Source of the DNA: Bacteroidetes bacterium OLB12
GTDB lineage: Bacteria > Bacteroidota > Bacteroidia > Cytophagales > Cyclobacteriaceae
Reading direction: 5' to 3'
DNA length: 64,000 nucleotides
Assembly: GCA_001567185.1 (NCBI GenBank)
Contig: LNFR01000072.1
Coordinates: 39,042 to 103,041 of the forward strand
Both the position numbers and the translations under genes were made by a program. Under the pieces are notes generated by a model that saw only the letters and a program-made list of their open reading frames with translations, had not been told where the DNA came from and made no database searches. This document shows, one piece after another, positions 1-9,490 of the stretch; within the stretch, counting starts at the first letter, position 1; each line of letters begins with the position of its first letter.

Positions 1-839
1 ACCACTATCAGCGTAATAGCTGCCAATCCGGTTACCCACCAGCTGGCAAATACATACCATCCAAACATGGTACTAAACCAATGCGGATCGATACTCATTA
101 CCCAATCCCACGCAGCCACCGAAGAACTCACGGCAAAAATTACCAGAAATATTGCCGACAGTTTACGGGCGGAGTACCAGTATTGGGTACCTCCTTCAAT
201 ATCCTCTGCCAACATCTGCTTTTTAATGAGCATATAAAACCAATACCAAAGACCAAAGAAGGCAACCATGCGAAGGATGTAAAAAGTAGGAAATCCTCCT
301 TTTGATCCTAACCAAAAGAAATAGACGCTCTTTTGATCCAATACTTTATCGTAATCGGCAGATTGCGGGTCATACAAATCGTGGTGGGTCCAATGGAACA
401 GATCGCCTTTGCCTGCAAACCAGATAATCAGCATCAACACGCCTGCAATAGGAATCCACTGCCCCATCGCTAACGGGATGCGATTGATCGGGGTTGACCA
501 ACCAGCCTGAGCTGCATACTGAATAGCTACAAAGAACAACCCGATAATTCCAATACCGGCAAAGAAAATATTGTTGTGCCACAAGGATGCATAGATTTTC
601 TTTAACCAAACAGGGCTGCCATGGTGGCCACCTTCTTCGGCAGCACTGGCGGCATGATCGGTACTTGCTACCAACGATTTGGCCGCTTCTATCGATCCGT
701 GTTCAGCGCCTTCGTGATGACCACCGGAATTCATAGCCAAAATTATTCCGAGAACAAAAAGCAAAATGCCCACTCCAAACAAAATGGAAATCTTACGCTT
801 TGCTTCTGGTTTAAAAATATACTGTTCGTCTGCTGCCAT
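1..839 (-). CDS. actF: ActF, quinone-binding NrfD-like subunit of Alternative Complex III (partial)
   Basis: Open reading frame from an ATG at 839 that runs off the left edge without a stop, so about 279 residues are seen. The translation starts MAADEQYIFKPEAKRKIS and continues through several hydrophobic helices; a Gly/His/Glu-rich segment (residues about 35-65) follows the first helix. Segments such as GQWIPIAGVLMLIIWF and DWVMSIDPHWFSTMFGW are typical of the second NrfD/PsrC-family subunit of ACIII. In this complex ActC and ActF are the two membrane subunits facing the quinol pool. It is the last visible gene of the act operon and starts 22 nt after actE. The frame is intact throughout. 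Confidence 0.9.
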   Translation of the reverse strand, partial: MAADEQYIFKPEAKRKISILFGVGILLFVLGIILAMNSGGHHEGAEHGSIEAAKSLVASTDHAASAAEEGGHHGSPVWLKKIYASLWHNNIFFAGIGIIGLFFVAIQYAAQAGWSTPINRIPLAMGQWIPIAGVLMLIIWFAGKGDLFHWTHHDLYDPQSADYDKVLDQKSVYFFWLGSKGGFPTFYILRMVAFFGLWYWFYMLIKKQMLAEDIEGGTQYWYSARKLSAIFLVIFAVSSSVAAWDWVMSIDPHWFSTMFGWYVFASWWVTGLAAITLIV

Positions 840-860
840 TGATATTGTATCTAGTAGATA

Positions 861-1475
861 TTAATTCTTTTGAAGTTGTTTTACATAGCGGGCAATTTTC
901 CAGCGCTCTTCTTCACTAACCTGCGAGCCATGTGCGCCCATCAGGCCTTTTCCGTATGTGATCACATGAAAAATATGTCCTTCGGTAACTCCTTTTATAG
1001 CATCGCCCGTAAGGTTAGCTACACCAGGATACTTATCTGCAACCTTACCATCGCCTGCTCCTTTGGCACCGTGGCAATGCTTACAATTTATATCATACAA
1101 TAATTTACCCTGCTCTAAAATAGAGGGTGCATCTGGTAACGGATTAACCAGTTTATTTGATAACCGAAGACCTGTTGTATCATTAGCCCCCCGGTAAGGC
1201 AACCAGCCGTTGGCTGTTCTACGCACGGTGTTTGGTGCAGGCAGCCTCATGTTCATGGCAAACGGGTTGAATTTGTTCGTGTTATAATATTCGCCCCGGC
1301 CATTATTCAACGAATTAAACATTACCCCATAACCTTCGTCCGTAATTTGAGTGAGCGGCTCGTAAGCTACCGAGTGATACATGTTGGGTGCATACTCCAT
1401 GCCTTGATAATCGCCACCAGCTTTACAACCACCCAGTAGTAAAACTGCTGCCAAAACCCATATTCCTTGCTTCAT
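861..1475 (-). CDS. actE: ActE, monohaem cytochrome c lipoprotein of Alternative Complex III
   Basis: A c-type cytochrome with one CKHCH haem motif in the C-terminal half and a lipoprotein signal peptide ending LLLGGC. Methionines also occur at 1490 and 1481, but an AGGA at 1486-1483 sits 7 nt before the ATG at 1475, and MKQGIWVLAAVL is a normal signal peptide start, so 1475 is preferred. In ACIII, ActE is the monohaem subunit thought to pass electrons from ActA to cytochrome c or oxidase. It lies between actD and actF in the standard gene order. The upstream actD stop is at 1493-1495 by the corrected reading. Confidence 0.9.
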   Translation of the reverse strand: MKQGIWVLAAVLLLGGCKAGGDYQGMEYAPNMYHSVAYEPLTQITDEGYGVMFNSLNNGRGEYYNTNKFNPFAMNMRLPAPNTVRRTANGWLPYRGANDTTGLRLSNKLVNPLPDAPSILEQGKLLYDINCKHCHGAKGAGDGKVADKYPGVANLTGDAIKGVTEGHIFHVITYGKGLMGAHGSQVSEEERWKIARYVKQLQKN

Positions 1476-1492
1476 ACGCATATCCTGCATAA

Positions 1493-2022
1493 TTAAAAAT
1501 TCTTTTCATTTACTTCTGAGGCACCATTGGCTTTCAGAATCTGACCAATTTCATCTTTGCTCAACTTATTTGCAGCCAAATCAATTGCCATTACGTGCTT
1601 ATCGTCTGTGCTGCGGATTGTCGTACGAGCGTGGAGTCTTATAAGGCTTTCATATCACTTACGATAAGGAAGGTGGCCACCATACCCAAAGCAGAAAGCA
1701 GCACAGTCAATTCAAATATTACCGGGATAAATGGAGGAAGGGAAACAAAGTTTTTACCTCCAATGATCATAGGCCAATCAAAACCCAGCATCCAAAATTG
1801 CATGGTTACGGCCAGAATGGTTCCCGTCAAACCGAATAAAAACGCTGCAATGGGTAAACGGGTGCGCTTATAACCCAGCGCTTCATCCAGGCCGTGAACC
1901 GGAAATGGAGAATATACCTCGTGTATCTTTACACCTTTGCCGCGAACGCCCTCTACTCCGTGAAGCAGAATATCTTCATCGTCAAAAATGCCTACTAAAA
2001 ATTTTTCGCTGGTGCTGCTCAT
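1493..2022 (-). CDS. actD: ActD (DUF3341) subunit of Alternative Complex III, two apparent frameshifts
   Basis: The continuous frame (2022-1639) gives 126 residues with two transmembrane helices and the ActD opening FLVGIFDDEDILLHGVEGVR. It then stops early. Removing one A near 1648-1650 and one A near 1617 restores the usual ActD tail (KTPRSYD, RSTDDKHVMAIDL) and a stop at 1493-1495, giving about 175 residues, the normal family length. The span of 530 nt is two more than a multiple of three, as expected for two insertions. The protein is a small membrane subunit with no cofactor. It starts 2 nt after actC ends. I think sequencing error is more likely than real truncation. Confidence 0.85.
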
Positions 2023-2023
2023 A

Positions 2024-3397
2024 TTAATGCTTCTGTTCGGAAGATGATTTAATAATGCTTTTAACCTCTGCCATGTTGATTACCGGGAAGAACTTGGCAA
2101 ACAGGAAGAATGCGGTAAAGAATAACCCAAATGTGAAGATGTACTCACCCATGTCGTAAATGGTAGGGTAAAACATCGACCAGCTGGAGGGAAGGTAATC
2201 GCGGTGAATAGAGGTAACGATAATTACAAAACGTTCGAACCACATACCAATGTTTACAATGATTGACAATACAAACGTGGCTGCAATGTTGGTTCTGATT
2301 TTCTTGAACCAGAAAAGTTGTGGTGAAATAACATTACACGTCATCATAGACCAGTACGCCCACCAGTATGGGCCTGTGGCGCGGTTGTAGAAGGCGTAGA
2401 ATTCTGCCGGCACCATACCATACCAGGCCACAAAGAACTCGGTGATATAGGCAATACCCACAATGGAACCAGTAATGATAATGATGATGTTCATCAACTC
2501 AATGTGGTAAATCGTAATGTAGTCTTCGAGCTTAAATACTTTACGGGTAACAATCAATAAGGTAAGTACCATTGCAAACCCGGAGAAGATGGCACCCGCA
2601 ACGAAATAGGGCGGGAAGATAGTAGTATGCCAGCCCGGTACGATGGAAGTAGCAAAGTCAAAGGATACGATGGTGTGCACAGAAAGTACCAGCGGTGTTG
2701 ATAAGCCTGCCAGGATCAAGGCAACAGACTCGTACCGCATCCACGTTTTAGCAGCTCCATCCCAACCAAAGCTAAGCGCATTATAAATAGCTGCGCGGGT
2801 TTTGTGACCCATACGGGTAGCCCGATCGCGGATTACCGCAAAATCAGGAATCAGACCAATATACCAGAATACCAGGGACACCGTGAAGTATGTAGAGATC
2901 GCAAACACATCCCACAATAAGGGCGAATTGAAATTAACCCATAACGACCCCCATGTATTAGGTAATGGTAATGCCCAATAGAACCCTAACCACAACCGGC
3001 CCATGTGTGCCAACGGAAAAGTAGCAGCACAAATAACCGCGAAGATCGTCATCGCTTCCGCTGCCCGGTTAATGGACATTCTCCACTTCTGACGGAACAG
3101 CAACAAGATGGCTGAGATCAACGTACCTGCGTGACCAATACCCACCCACCACACGAAGTTGGTGATATCCCAGGCCCAGCCTACGGTTTTGTTCAACCCC
3201 CATAGTCCAATTCCATCCCATAACAATGCGGCCAGGCAATAAAAGCCAAAACCAAATAGAATAAGAGAAAATCCAAATGCTATCCACCAAAGGCGGTTTG
3301 GTTTGTTCTCAACATGCCGGCTTATGTCTTCCGACACATCGCGAACGGTTTTACCGCCTGTAATTAGTGTTTCCCGTACTGATGAAGTTGCTTGCAT
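2024..3397 (-). CDS. actC: ActC, NrfD/PsrC-like membrane subunit of Alternative Complex III
   Basis: A 457-residue polytopic protein with about ten transmembrane helices, of the NrfD/PsrC family. Helix segments such as WWVGIGHAGTLISAILLLFRQKW and FATSIVPGWHTTIFPPYFVAG match the ACIII version. It forms the main quinol-binding membrane subunit against which the iron-sulfur domain of ActB docks. The order actB-actC-actD is preserved, with 34 nt to actB and 2 nt to actD. The frame is uninterrupted. Start ATG at 3397 follows directly after the operon's intergenic gap; I see no better alternative. Confidence 0.93.
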   Translation of the reverse strand: MQATSSVRETLITGGKTVRDVSEDISRHVENKPNRLWWIAFGFSLILFGFGFYCLAALLWDGIGLWGLNKTVGWAWDITNFVWWVGIGHAGTLISAILLLFRQKWRMSINRAAEAMTIFAVICAATFPLAHMGRLWLGFYWALPLPNTWGSLWVNFNSPLLWDVFAISTYFTVSLVFWYIGLIPDFAVIRDRATRMGHKTRAAIYNALSFGWDGAAKTWMRYESVALILAGLSTPLVLSVHTIVSFDFATSIVPGWHTTIFPPYFVAGAIFSGFAMVLTLLIVTRKVFKLEDYITIYHIELMNIIIIITGSIVGIAYITEFFVAWYGMVPAEFYAFYNRATGPYWWAYWSMMTCNVISPQLFWFKKIRTNIAATFVLSIIVNIGMWFERFVIIVTSIHRDYLPSSWSMFYPTIYDMGEYIFTFGLFFTAFFLFAKFFPVINMAEVKSIIKSSSEQKH

Positions 3398-3431
3398 ACT
3401 TTAGTTCGTATCAGTTCCTGTTCAAAAATTT

Positions 3432-6400
3432 TTAAGCGTTCTTAGAATCTTTATCCTTATTGCGGATTTTAGTGAGGTAGAAAATATTTGGCTTTACCCC
3501 TATTTCCTCCAACACCCGGTACGCCCGTGGATTACCAATTTTCTTATCGATGGTGTGGTTGAATACCTTCTCCACCTTGCCATCTTTCTCAACCTCCATG
3601 TAGTGATCTATTTCCAGCAACTTGCTGATCTTGCTTTCCGGGTCGTTCATATCACCAAACACAATGGCACCGGTTGAACAAGCAGCCTGACAAGCGGTAA
3701 CAACTTCACCATCCTGAACTGGTCTGCGTTCTTTCTTGGCATTTAGCTTACCTGCCTGAATGCGTTGCGCGCAGAATGAACATTTCTCCATTACACCACG
3801 CGAGCGAACGGTAACATCTGGATTTAATACCATACGGCCCAGGTCAGTATTCATAGCAGGGTTAGCCTGTAAGAACTTCTGGTTATCGTGGTATTTAAAC
3901 CAGTTGAAACGTCTTACTTTATATGGACAGTTGTTGGCACAATAGCGTGTACCGATACAACGGTTATACGTCATTTGGTTAAGACCTTCTGTACTGTGTG
4001 TGGTAGCGGCAACCGGGCACACTGTTTCGCACGGTGCGTTGTTACAATGCTGACACAGCATGGGTTGAAATACTACTTCCGGGTTATCAGAAGCTTTTTC
4101 CAATCCCTGGTAATCCTCTACATCAGCCTCCGAAGAATAGTAGCGGTCGATACGCAACCAATGCATTTCTCTGCGGTTGATCACCTCCTCTTTACCCACA
4201 AGCGCTACGTTATTTTCAACATTACAAGCCACTACGCACGAACCACAACCGGTACAGGTATTCAAATCAATGGCCATACCCCAGTGGTGATTCTTATATT
4301 CATGGCCTTTCCACATGCTTAATGAGCCTGGTGGAACTTTCTTATCCCAAGAAGTAATCTTAGGAGCCTTATCATTCCATTCATTTGGATTGCTCAAATA
4401 ATCAGAAAGTATTGATTCCTGCACCACGTTGGCACGACCCATATACGTTTGATGTATCTGCGTTTGTGCAATCTGAAATGCAGTTTCTGTCTTTTCAATT
4501 TTTACACCGGAAGTGATGCTGTAACCCAGTGATTCGCCTGCAGTAAGCAAGGGGTACACATTTGCTCCAATTCCTTTACCCACAAGCCCCACATTTGTGC
4601 GGCCATAGCCCAGTGCTACTCCTAAAGTTCCGGGAGCCTGGCCGGGTTGAACCAATGCCGCTACTGAAACTGACTTGCCATTTGCTGTAATAGTAACCAA
4701 CTGGGTTCTGCCTTCCGCATCGTTTTCAATACCTAATGCTTCCGCATCTTTCAACGAAATGGTTACATAGTGATCCCAGGTTGCTTTGGTGATTGGATCG
4801 GGTAACTCTTGTAAGAGTGGATTGTTGGCCTGCGAACCACTGCCGATCGCACAACTTTCATAAATCACCAACTCAAACCGGTGTTTGATGCATTGTATGT
4901 AGAAGCAATTGCGGACAATGCGTTATCTGCATTTCCATTGAAGGAATAGGTTTGTGAACTGGCGGGTAATTCATATACGCCATCATACAAACACTTGTCC
5001 CAGAACGATTGGAAGTCCACCCCGCTGGTGGCCGCAAAGAAACGGTTCTTCCAATATTGCTGAACAAAAGAGAAGTAATCGGTATTGGATTCACCAGCCC
5101 AAACCAGGAAGCTCTCCTGAGCCTGGCGGGTTCTAAAAATCGGGGTAATAGCCGGTTGCGATAAGCTGAATGAGTTCAACTTCGGTTCGGCATCATTCCA
5201 GGATTCCAGGTAATGATGATCCGCAGCGATATAAGCCGATGCCGATGCGGTTTCATCGGGTGTTATAGATGTTGAAACCGTGAGCGTAATATTCTTTAAT
5301 GCATTACCAAGTTCAGCACCTTGTGGATGATCGTAAACCGGATTACAGTTGTAGAAAATCACCCCATCCACTTTTCCACTGGTAGCTTCTGCTACAAATG
5401 CTGCCATCTCTTCATCGTTGCCCTGTCTGAAATTAACCGGGGCACTTGTGTTAATGGTAGTACCGTAGCTTCCCAGCAAGTTGTTGATTGCGTTTATCAC
5501 AACCTGCACGTTCTTATCGTTTGAGCCGCTTACTACCAATGCCTTTCCGGCATTGGCTTTCAGTTCGGCTGCCGCTTTTTCAAGATATTTAATACCGTCT
5601 ATTCCGGTTGAACCACTGCCTGAGATCAGTTTATACAGTTGGGCTACCACTAAACCCTCCTGCGATGGCTTGATGGCGGAACGGTAATCTGCATTAGCAC
5701 CTGTTAGCGACAGGTTAGATTCAAATGTATATAACCGCGACATCTCCTTTTTATTGGCTGTGATTTCGCGTGTAGTGGCAAACTGTTTACTGAATTCAAT
5801 TGGCGACAACCAGGTGCCCAAGAAATCGGCCCCAATACTTACAATCACTTTGGCCTTACTGAAATCATAAGAAGGAATGATTGCAGCCCCCAACGACTCC
5901 TGATTTGCCTTTACAATTCCGTAGTATGAAATAGGATCGTACTGAACTACTTTGGTAGTAGGGTATTTTGTCTTAAACTTTTCGATGGCTGCTTTGGTGC
6001 TTGGGCTCAGAATGGTGTTGCTCACGATTCTGATCTGCCCGCCTTTGCCTGCAATCTCATTTAGCTTGGCTGATACTTCAGCATCAACGGTTTCCCAATT
6101 GGAGTCTTTACCAGCTACTCTTGGATGGCGTAACCGAAAGTTATCGTATAAGGATAATACAGAAGCTTCTACCTGGGCACTGGTACCGCCCATCGTTACT
6201 TTCGAAAGGCTATTGCCATCTACTTTGATGGGGCGTCCATCTCTTACTTTAACTACTATGCTGCAATAGTCACCTCCATTCAGATAGGTACTGGCGTAAT
6301 AGTTGGAAATTCCCGGATCGGCATCTACCGGTTTGTTTACGTAAGGAATTGCCTTGCGAATGGGTGCTTCACAGGCTGCCAGCGATGCGGCCGCCACACT

Positions 6401-6547
6401 AAAGCCCATCATCTTAAGAAAATCCCTGCGCGAATGCCCTGGATCTTCCTCTACGGCAAGATCAACAAACTCCTTGTCTGCATCCTTAACAAACTTGGGG
6501 TCATTTTTCAGTTGGGCTAATCCTTTCCAGTATGTTTTTGTAGTCAT
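3432..6547 (-). CDS. actB: ActB, Tat-exported molybdopterin-like/iron-sulfur subunit of Alternative Complex III, apparent frameshift
   Basis: Two overlapping frames together make one ActB. The first (6547-4865) has a Tat motif RRDFLKMMGF near residue 40 and the molybdopterin-oxidoreductase-like domain, which in ActB has no cofactor. The second (to 3432) carries the ferredoxin domain with cysteine clusters NTCTGCGSCVVAC, CQHCNNAPC, CIGTRYCANNC and CSFCAQRI, for 4Fe-4S and 3Fe-4S centres. They join at a TTT run at 4875-4877: one extra T restores NTGFELVIYES and a protein of about 1038 residues, the family norm. Without it, the second part would need a TTG start at 4871. Read here as one gene with a one-base deletion. 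Confidence 0.88.
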
Positions 6548-6583
6548 ATATTCAAAAAATCCGGGTCGAGTTCTATGTTTATA

Positions 6584-7843
6584 TTAATAGTGGCACTTGG
6601 CACATTCCAAACCACCAATGTCTTCTACTTTCAATGCTTTTTTGCTGTTGTGTAGTTCAAGCAACTTATCATAGTATGCGTTGCCTTTTGTGTTTACATC
6701 TGTTTTGCGGTGGCAATCAATACACCAGCCCATGGTTAACAACGAGTATTGCTTCACTACATCCATCTCTTCAATCGGGCCATGACAGGTCTGGCATTCA
6801 ATACCACCTACATTATTGTGCTGAGCATGGTTGAAGTACGCCAAATCGGGCAGGTTATGAATACGCACCCATTCAATTGGTTTTTGTTTGCCTGTGTAAG
6901 AACCGGTGGCCGGGTCATACCCGATGGCTGCGTATATCTTGTTGATCTCGGTAGTGCCGGTGTTAGTACCTTCCCTTATTTGAGAATGGCAATTCATACA
7001 CATGTTGGCCGAAGGAATGTTGGCTTGCTTGCCCTTTAAGGCACCGGTATGGCAATAACGGCATTCTATTTCATATTGGCCTGCATGAATCTTGTGCGAG
7101 AAGGCGATGGGTTGCTTGGGTTGATAATTCTGCTGAATACCAATGGTGTAAAGTCCATCAATTACATTTTTAAACGTAATAGAAGCAACCAGGAATACTA
7201 CTATAAAGATGAAAGCCGGGCTTTTTACCGCTGAGCCAAGTGTATATTTTGAATGAACAATTTCTCTATCCTCATCCGAAAGATCTTTCTGATCGAGGTA
7301 TCTCTTAAGGGCATTGATAATAAGACCAAGAATAATAAGCAGCAATACCAGGATTACTACCAGCCCGATCATAATGGCATTAAGATAACCGGATGGAACA
7401 CCGCCACCACCCCCGGCAGCATCGGCTGTAGTCGATCCCGCAGGTGGTGCCTCCACTTTCTCAGCCTCTGCTTTTACATATGCAACAATACTTAAGATCT
7501 GTTCATCAGTATAACTGGTAAAGGCCGTCATCTGGGCCTTGTTATACTCGTTATAGATTTGGTTTGCGTAGGCATCGCCACTGGCAATTACTTTGGCCGG
7601 ATTGCGCACCCAATCAAAAATCCATTGCATCGAGGGCACCCGGCTTTCCATGCCTGCCAACGCGGGCCCAACCAGTTTTTGCTTTACCCGGTGGCAAGAC
7701 TTACAGTTGCCATTAAACAAAGCTTCACCTGCTTTAATGGTGGCTTCGTCTGTGGGTATCTCCTGAGCGAATAAAGATAAATTGAAAATGAAAGTGAGGG
7801 CGAGCGTTAGAATCGTAACGGGACGAGGTAATCTTTTCTTCAT
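6584..7843 (-). CDS. actA: ActA, multihaem cytochrome c subunit of Alternative Complex III
   Basis: About 419 residues from the ATG at 7843, where MKKRLPRPVTILTLALTF begins a signal peptide ending in FAQ; the open frame continues upstream to 7900, but that part lies across the promoter. An N-terminal cytochrome domain has CKSCH, followed by a transmembrane helix (GLVVILVLLLIILGLI) and a second anchor, then a cytochrome c3-like region with CRYCH, CMNCH, CQTCH, CIDCH and CAKCH. That gives six CxxCH motifs. ActA is the periplasmic electron-carrying subunit of ACIII and heads the operon, 36 nt before actB. Confidence 0.92.
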   Translation of the reverse strand: MKKRLPRPVTILTLALTFIFNLSLFAQEIPTDEATIKAGEALFNGNCKSCHRVKQKLVGPALAGMESRVPSMQWIFDWVRNPAKVIASGDAYANQIYNEYNKAQMTAFTSYTDEQILSIVAYVKAEAEKVEAPPAGSTTADAAGGGGGVPSGYLNAIMIGLVVILVLLLIILGLIINALKRYLDQKDLSDEDREIVHSKYTLGSAVKSPAFIFIVVFLVASITFKNVIDGLYTIGIQQNYQPKQPIAFSHKIHAGQYEIECRYCHTGALKGKQANIPSANMCMNCHSQIREGTNTGTTEINKIYAAIGYDPATGSYTGKQKPIEWVRIHNLPDLAYFNHAQHNNVGGIECQTCHGPIEEMDVVKQYSLLTMGWCIDCHRKTDVNTKGNAYYDKLLELHNSKKALKVEDIGGLECAKCHY

Positions 7844-7884
7844 CGTTGCACGTTTAGGATAGCCGCTTTTTTTACGGAATCGCA

Positions 7885-7915
7885 CAAATCTACACGCCAA
7901 ATGCCTTATTTCAAA
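7885..7915 (-). promoter_or_regulatory. Bacteroidota-type promoter of the act operon
   Basis: On the minus strand a TTTG (7915-7912) is followed after 19 nt by TAGATTTG (7892-7885), an exact match to the Bacteroidota consensus TTTG-N19/21-TAnnTTTG. Transcription would begin near 7879, leaving a leader of about 36 nt before the actA ATG at 7843. This also argues against the more upstream in-frame start at 7900. Confidence 0.7.
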
Positions 7916-8394
7916 TTTATTTCAATGAGTGGTACAATAATTTTGGTCGATTTAAAATCAACAACAATACGATTACACTTGAGTTTACGATCAATTAGTC
8001 CATCATCACTATCAATCTATAAAGACTAACTCGTACACGTGATTATTATTTAGAATCATTATAAACTAAAAATCCTTAAAAAATATCGGATTTCGATTCT
8101 TTTAGTATTCTCATTTCCATCATTTTAGTATAGAGAATAACCCAAACAGTAGTTGACCTTACGCTTATTGTTCTGGGTTGGTGAGGCAAGAGTCCCTTAA
8201 ATATCCATCAAGTTGCGGACTGCATATGTGTTTATTCTGCGCCTGGCCGGAGTGGCGTGCCCCCTAAAATGGGAACAGCATCCGATGAAAATTTTTTTGT
8301 CCTGTTTTTTTAGAAAATCATATCCGTTAGGCCGCTTTTTATGACGCGGGGCTTTTACCGGGGTGTAGTTTACGATGTAAAGGCTAAGCCGATT
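7916..8394. other. Intergenic region between the nos cluster and act operon, no gene seen
   Basis: About 480 bases with no convincing reading frame on either strand and no RNA gene I can recognise. It is AT-rich at the act side (7920-8140) and more GC-rich from 8150. It separates the end of the nos cluster from the act promoter. No clear terminator hairpin was found after the truncated haemoglobin gene. Confidence 0.5.
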
Positions 8395-8748
8395 TCAGGA
8401 AATCAGATTTAAGCGATACTGAAAAACAGCAGCAATATTCTGAGCTCTTGCCTTGGCCTCTTCTGCTTTTTCGCCCTTAAAGTTTTCTTCAATGGTTTCA
8501 TTGAACAACATCAACCACCGGTTGAAGTGAGAAACTTCCAATGGCAACGGCATATGTTTTTGAAAGGGGTTGCCCCGATAACTCTGTTCGCCCAGCAGCA
8601 TGGAAGCCCAAAACTTATACATCGTGGGGAGGTGGTGCGGCCAATCTACATGAGCAAACAGGGGGGCAAGCAGTTCATCTTGCTTCACTTTATCGTAAAA
8701 CCGATCCACCATCTGTTCAATATCCGATCTTGTTTCTAATTCTTGCAT
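8395..8748 (-). CDS. Group III truncated haemoglobin
   Basis: A 117-residue globin of the TrHb group III family. Characteristic segments are LFAHVDWPHHLPTMYKFW, YRGNPFQKHMPLP and SHFNRWLMLF; His74 in the last one is the likely proximal haem ligand. The C-terminal KAEEAKARAQNIAAVFQYRL is also typical. Group III globins bind O2 and NO, and their physiological roles are poorly defined. It is the last gene of the nos cluster, 4 nt after the cupin gene, suggesting co-expression and a role in NO or O2 handling during denitrification (inference). Confidence 0.85.
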   Translation of the reverse strand: MQELETRSDIEQMVDRFYDKVKQDELLAPLFAHVDWPHHLPTMYKFWASMLLGEQSYRGNPFQKHMPLPLEVSHFNRWLMLFNETIEENFKGEKAEEAKARAQNIAAVFQYRLNLIS

Positions 8749-8752
8749 TGCG

Positions 8753-9052
8753 TTAATCCAGTTCTTGTGTAATTAATATGATATTCTCATCAAACAATCC
8801 GCTTACTTCATGATCAACATGTACCGGTATCTGAAAAGTTTCAAGCTCACGCAGCGTTATACGCTCCTCCCCGATTAAGAAATCCACACTACCTTTCAGT
8901 ACAAGCAAAAAACTTGGAACTTTGGCCTGGTGTTTTTTCAATAATTGATTTTTGCAAAGCGCCACACAAAACATCTTAAGTGTATCGGTTTTTTTAATAA
9001 CCAACACCGTGGGTTTGTGGGGATTAAACTCAATGGCTTCCCGGATATACAT
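8753..9052 (-). CDS. Small cupin-like protein in the nos cluster
   Basis: 99 residues. The central part, SFLLVLKGSVDFLIGEERITLRELETFQIP followed by HVDHEVSG, has the shape of a single cupin barrel: a strand, glycine turn and late histidine. The N-terminal part has two cysteines (MFCVALCKNQLL). No catalytic role can be assigned. It sits between the CopD-like gene (3 nt upstream) and the haemoglobin gene (4 nt downstream), so it is almost certainly co-transcribed with them. Cupin assignment is by pattern only. Confidence 0.65.
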   Translation of the reverse strand: MYIREAIEFNPHKPTVLVIKKTDTLKMFCVALCKNQLLKKHQAKVPSFLLVLKGSVDFLIGEERITLRELETFQIPVHVDHEVSGLFDENIILITQELD

Positions 9053-9055
9053 GGG

Positions 9056-9490
9056 CTAAAAATAAATAAATCTGAAACTTAACCCGGTAAGCACCAGCCC
9101 CAACGCAAACACCGTAACCAGCACAATATGAAAGGCCATGCTTGGAAGGTTTTTTTCGGAAAGCCGGGGAATAATAAAAAACCGTGCATGAATAGCTAAG
9201 GCTATGGTTCCTAAAACCAGGCTTACCTTAATCCAAAGGTATTGATGATGCACCGAAGCAAGGCTGAACCATTGGCGCGGGGGTATGTATAAGCTAGCCA
9301 TCCAAAGGCCTGTTATAATTTGCGCCAGCAATGCGGGTATTCCAATACGCTCAAAACTTTTTTCAAATCCGGTAATAATGCTTATATCTTTTGATTGTAA
9401 TGCCCGCGGTAAAAAGCCGATGGAGAGTATTAGGTGGCCGCCTACCCACACCGAGGCACCCAATACGTGCACCAATATCAGCCACTTCAT
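9056..9490 (-). CDS. CopD-like integral membrane protein
   Basis: 144 residues with four hydrophobic segments. The opening WLILVHVLGASVWVGGHLIL, with an early histidine and a WVGGH motif, resembles CopD-family copper-transport membrane proteins and related haem-binding four-helix proteins. It overlaps the end of nosY by 4 nt. Since NosZ needs copper for CuA and CuZ, a role in copper import or periplasmic redox support is plausible. The family call is firm only as a CopD-like fold; substrate is inference. Confidence 0.65.
   Translation of the reverse strand: MKWLILVHVLGASVWVGGHLILSIGFLPRALQSKDISIITGFEKSFERIGIPALLAQIITGLWMASLYIPPRQWFSLASVHHQYLWIKVSLVLGTIALAIHARFFIIPRLSEKNLPSMAFHIVLVTVFALGLVLTGLSFRFIYF

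Noticed and set aside
3888-4322. 144-codon plus-strand frame inside actB
   Set aside because: Antisense shadow of the ferredoxin domain.
4865-4871. Programmed frameshift in actB
   Set aside because: No proper slippery site or stimulatory structure seen, and many unrelated genes in this window show the same type of indel.
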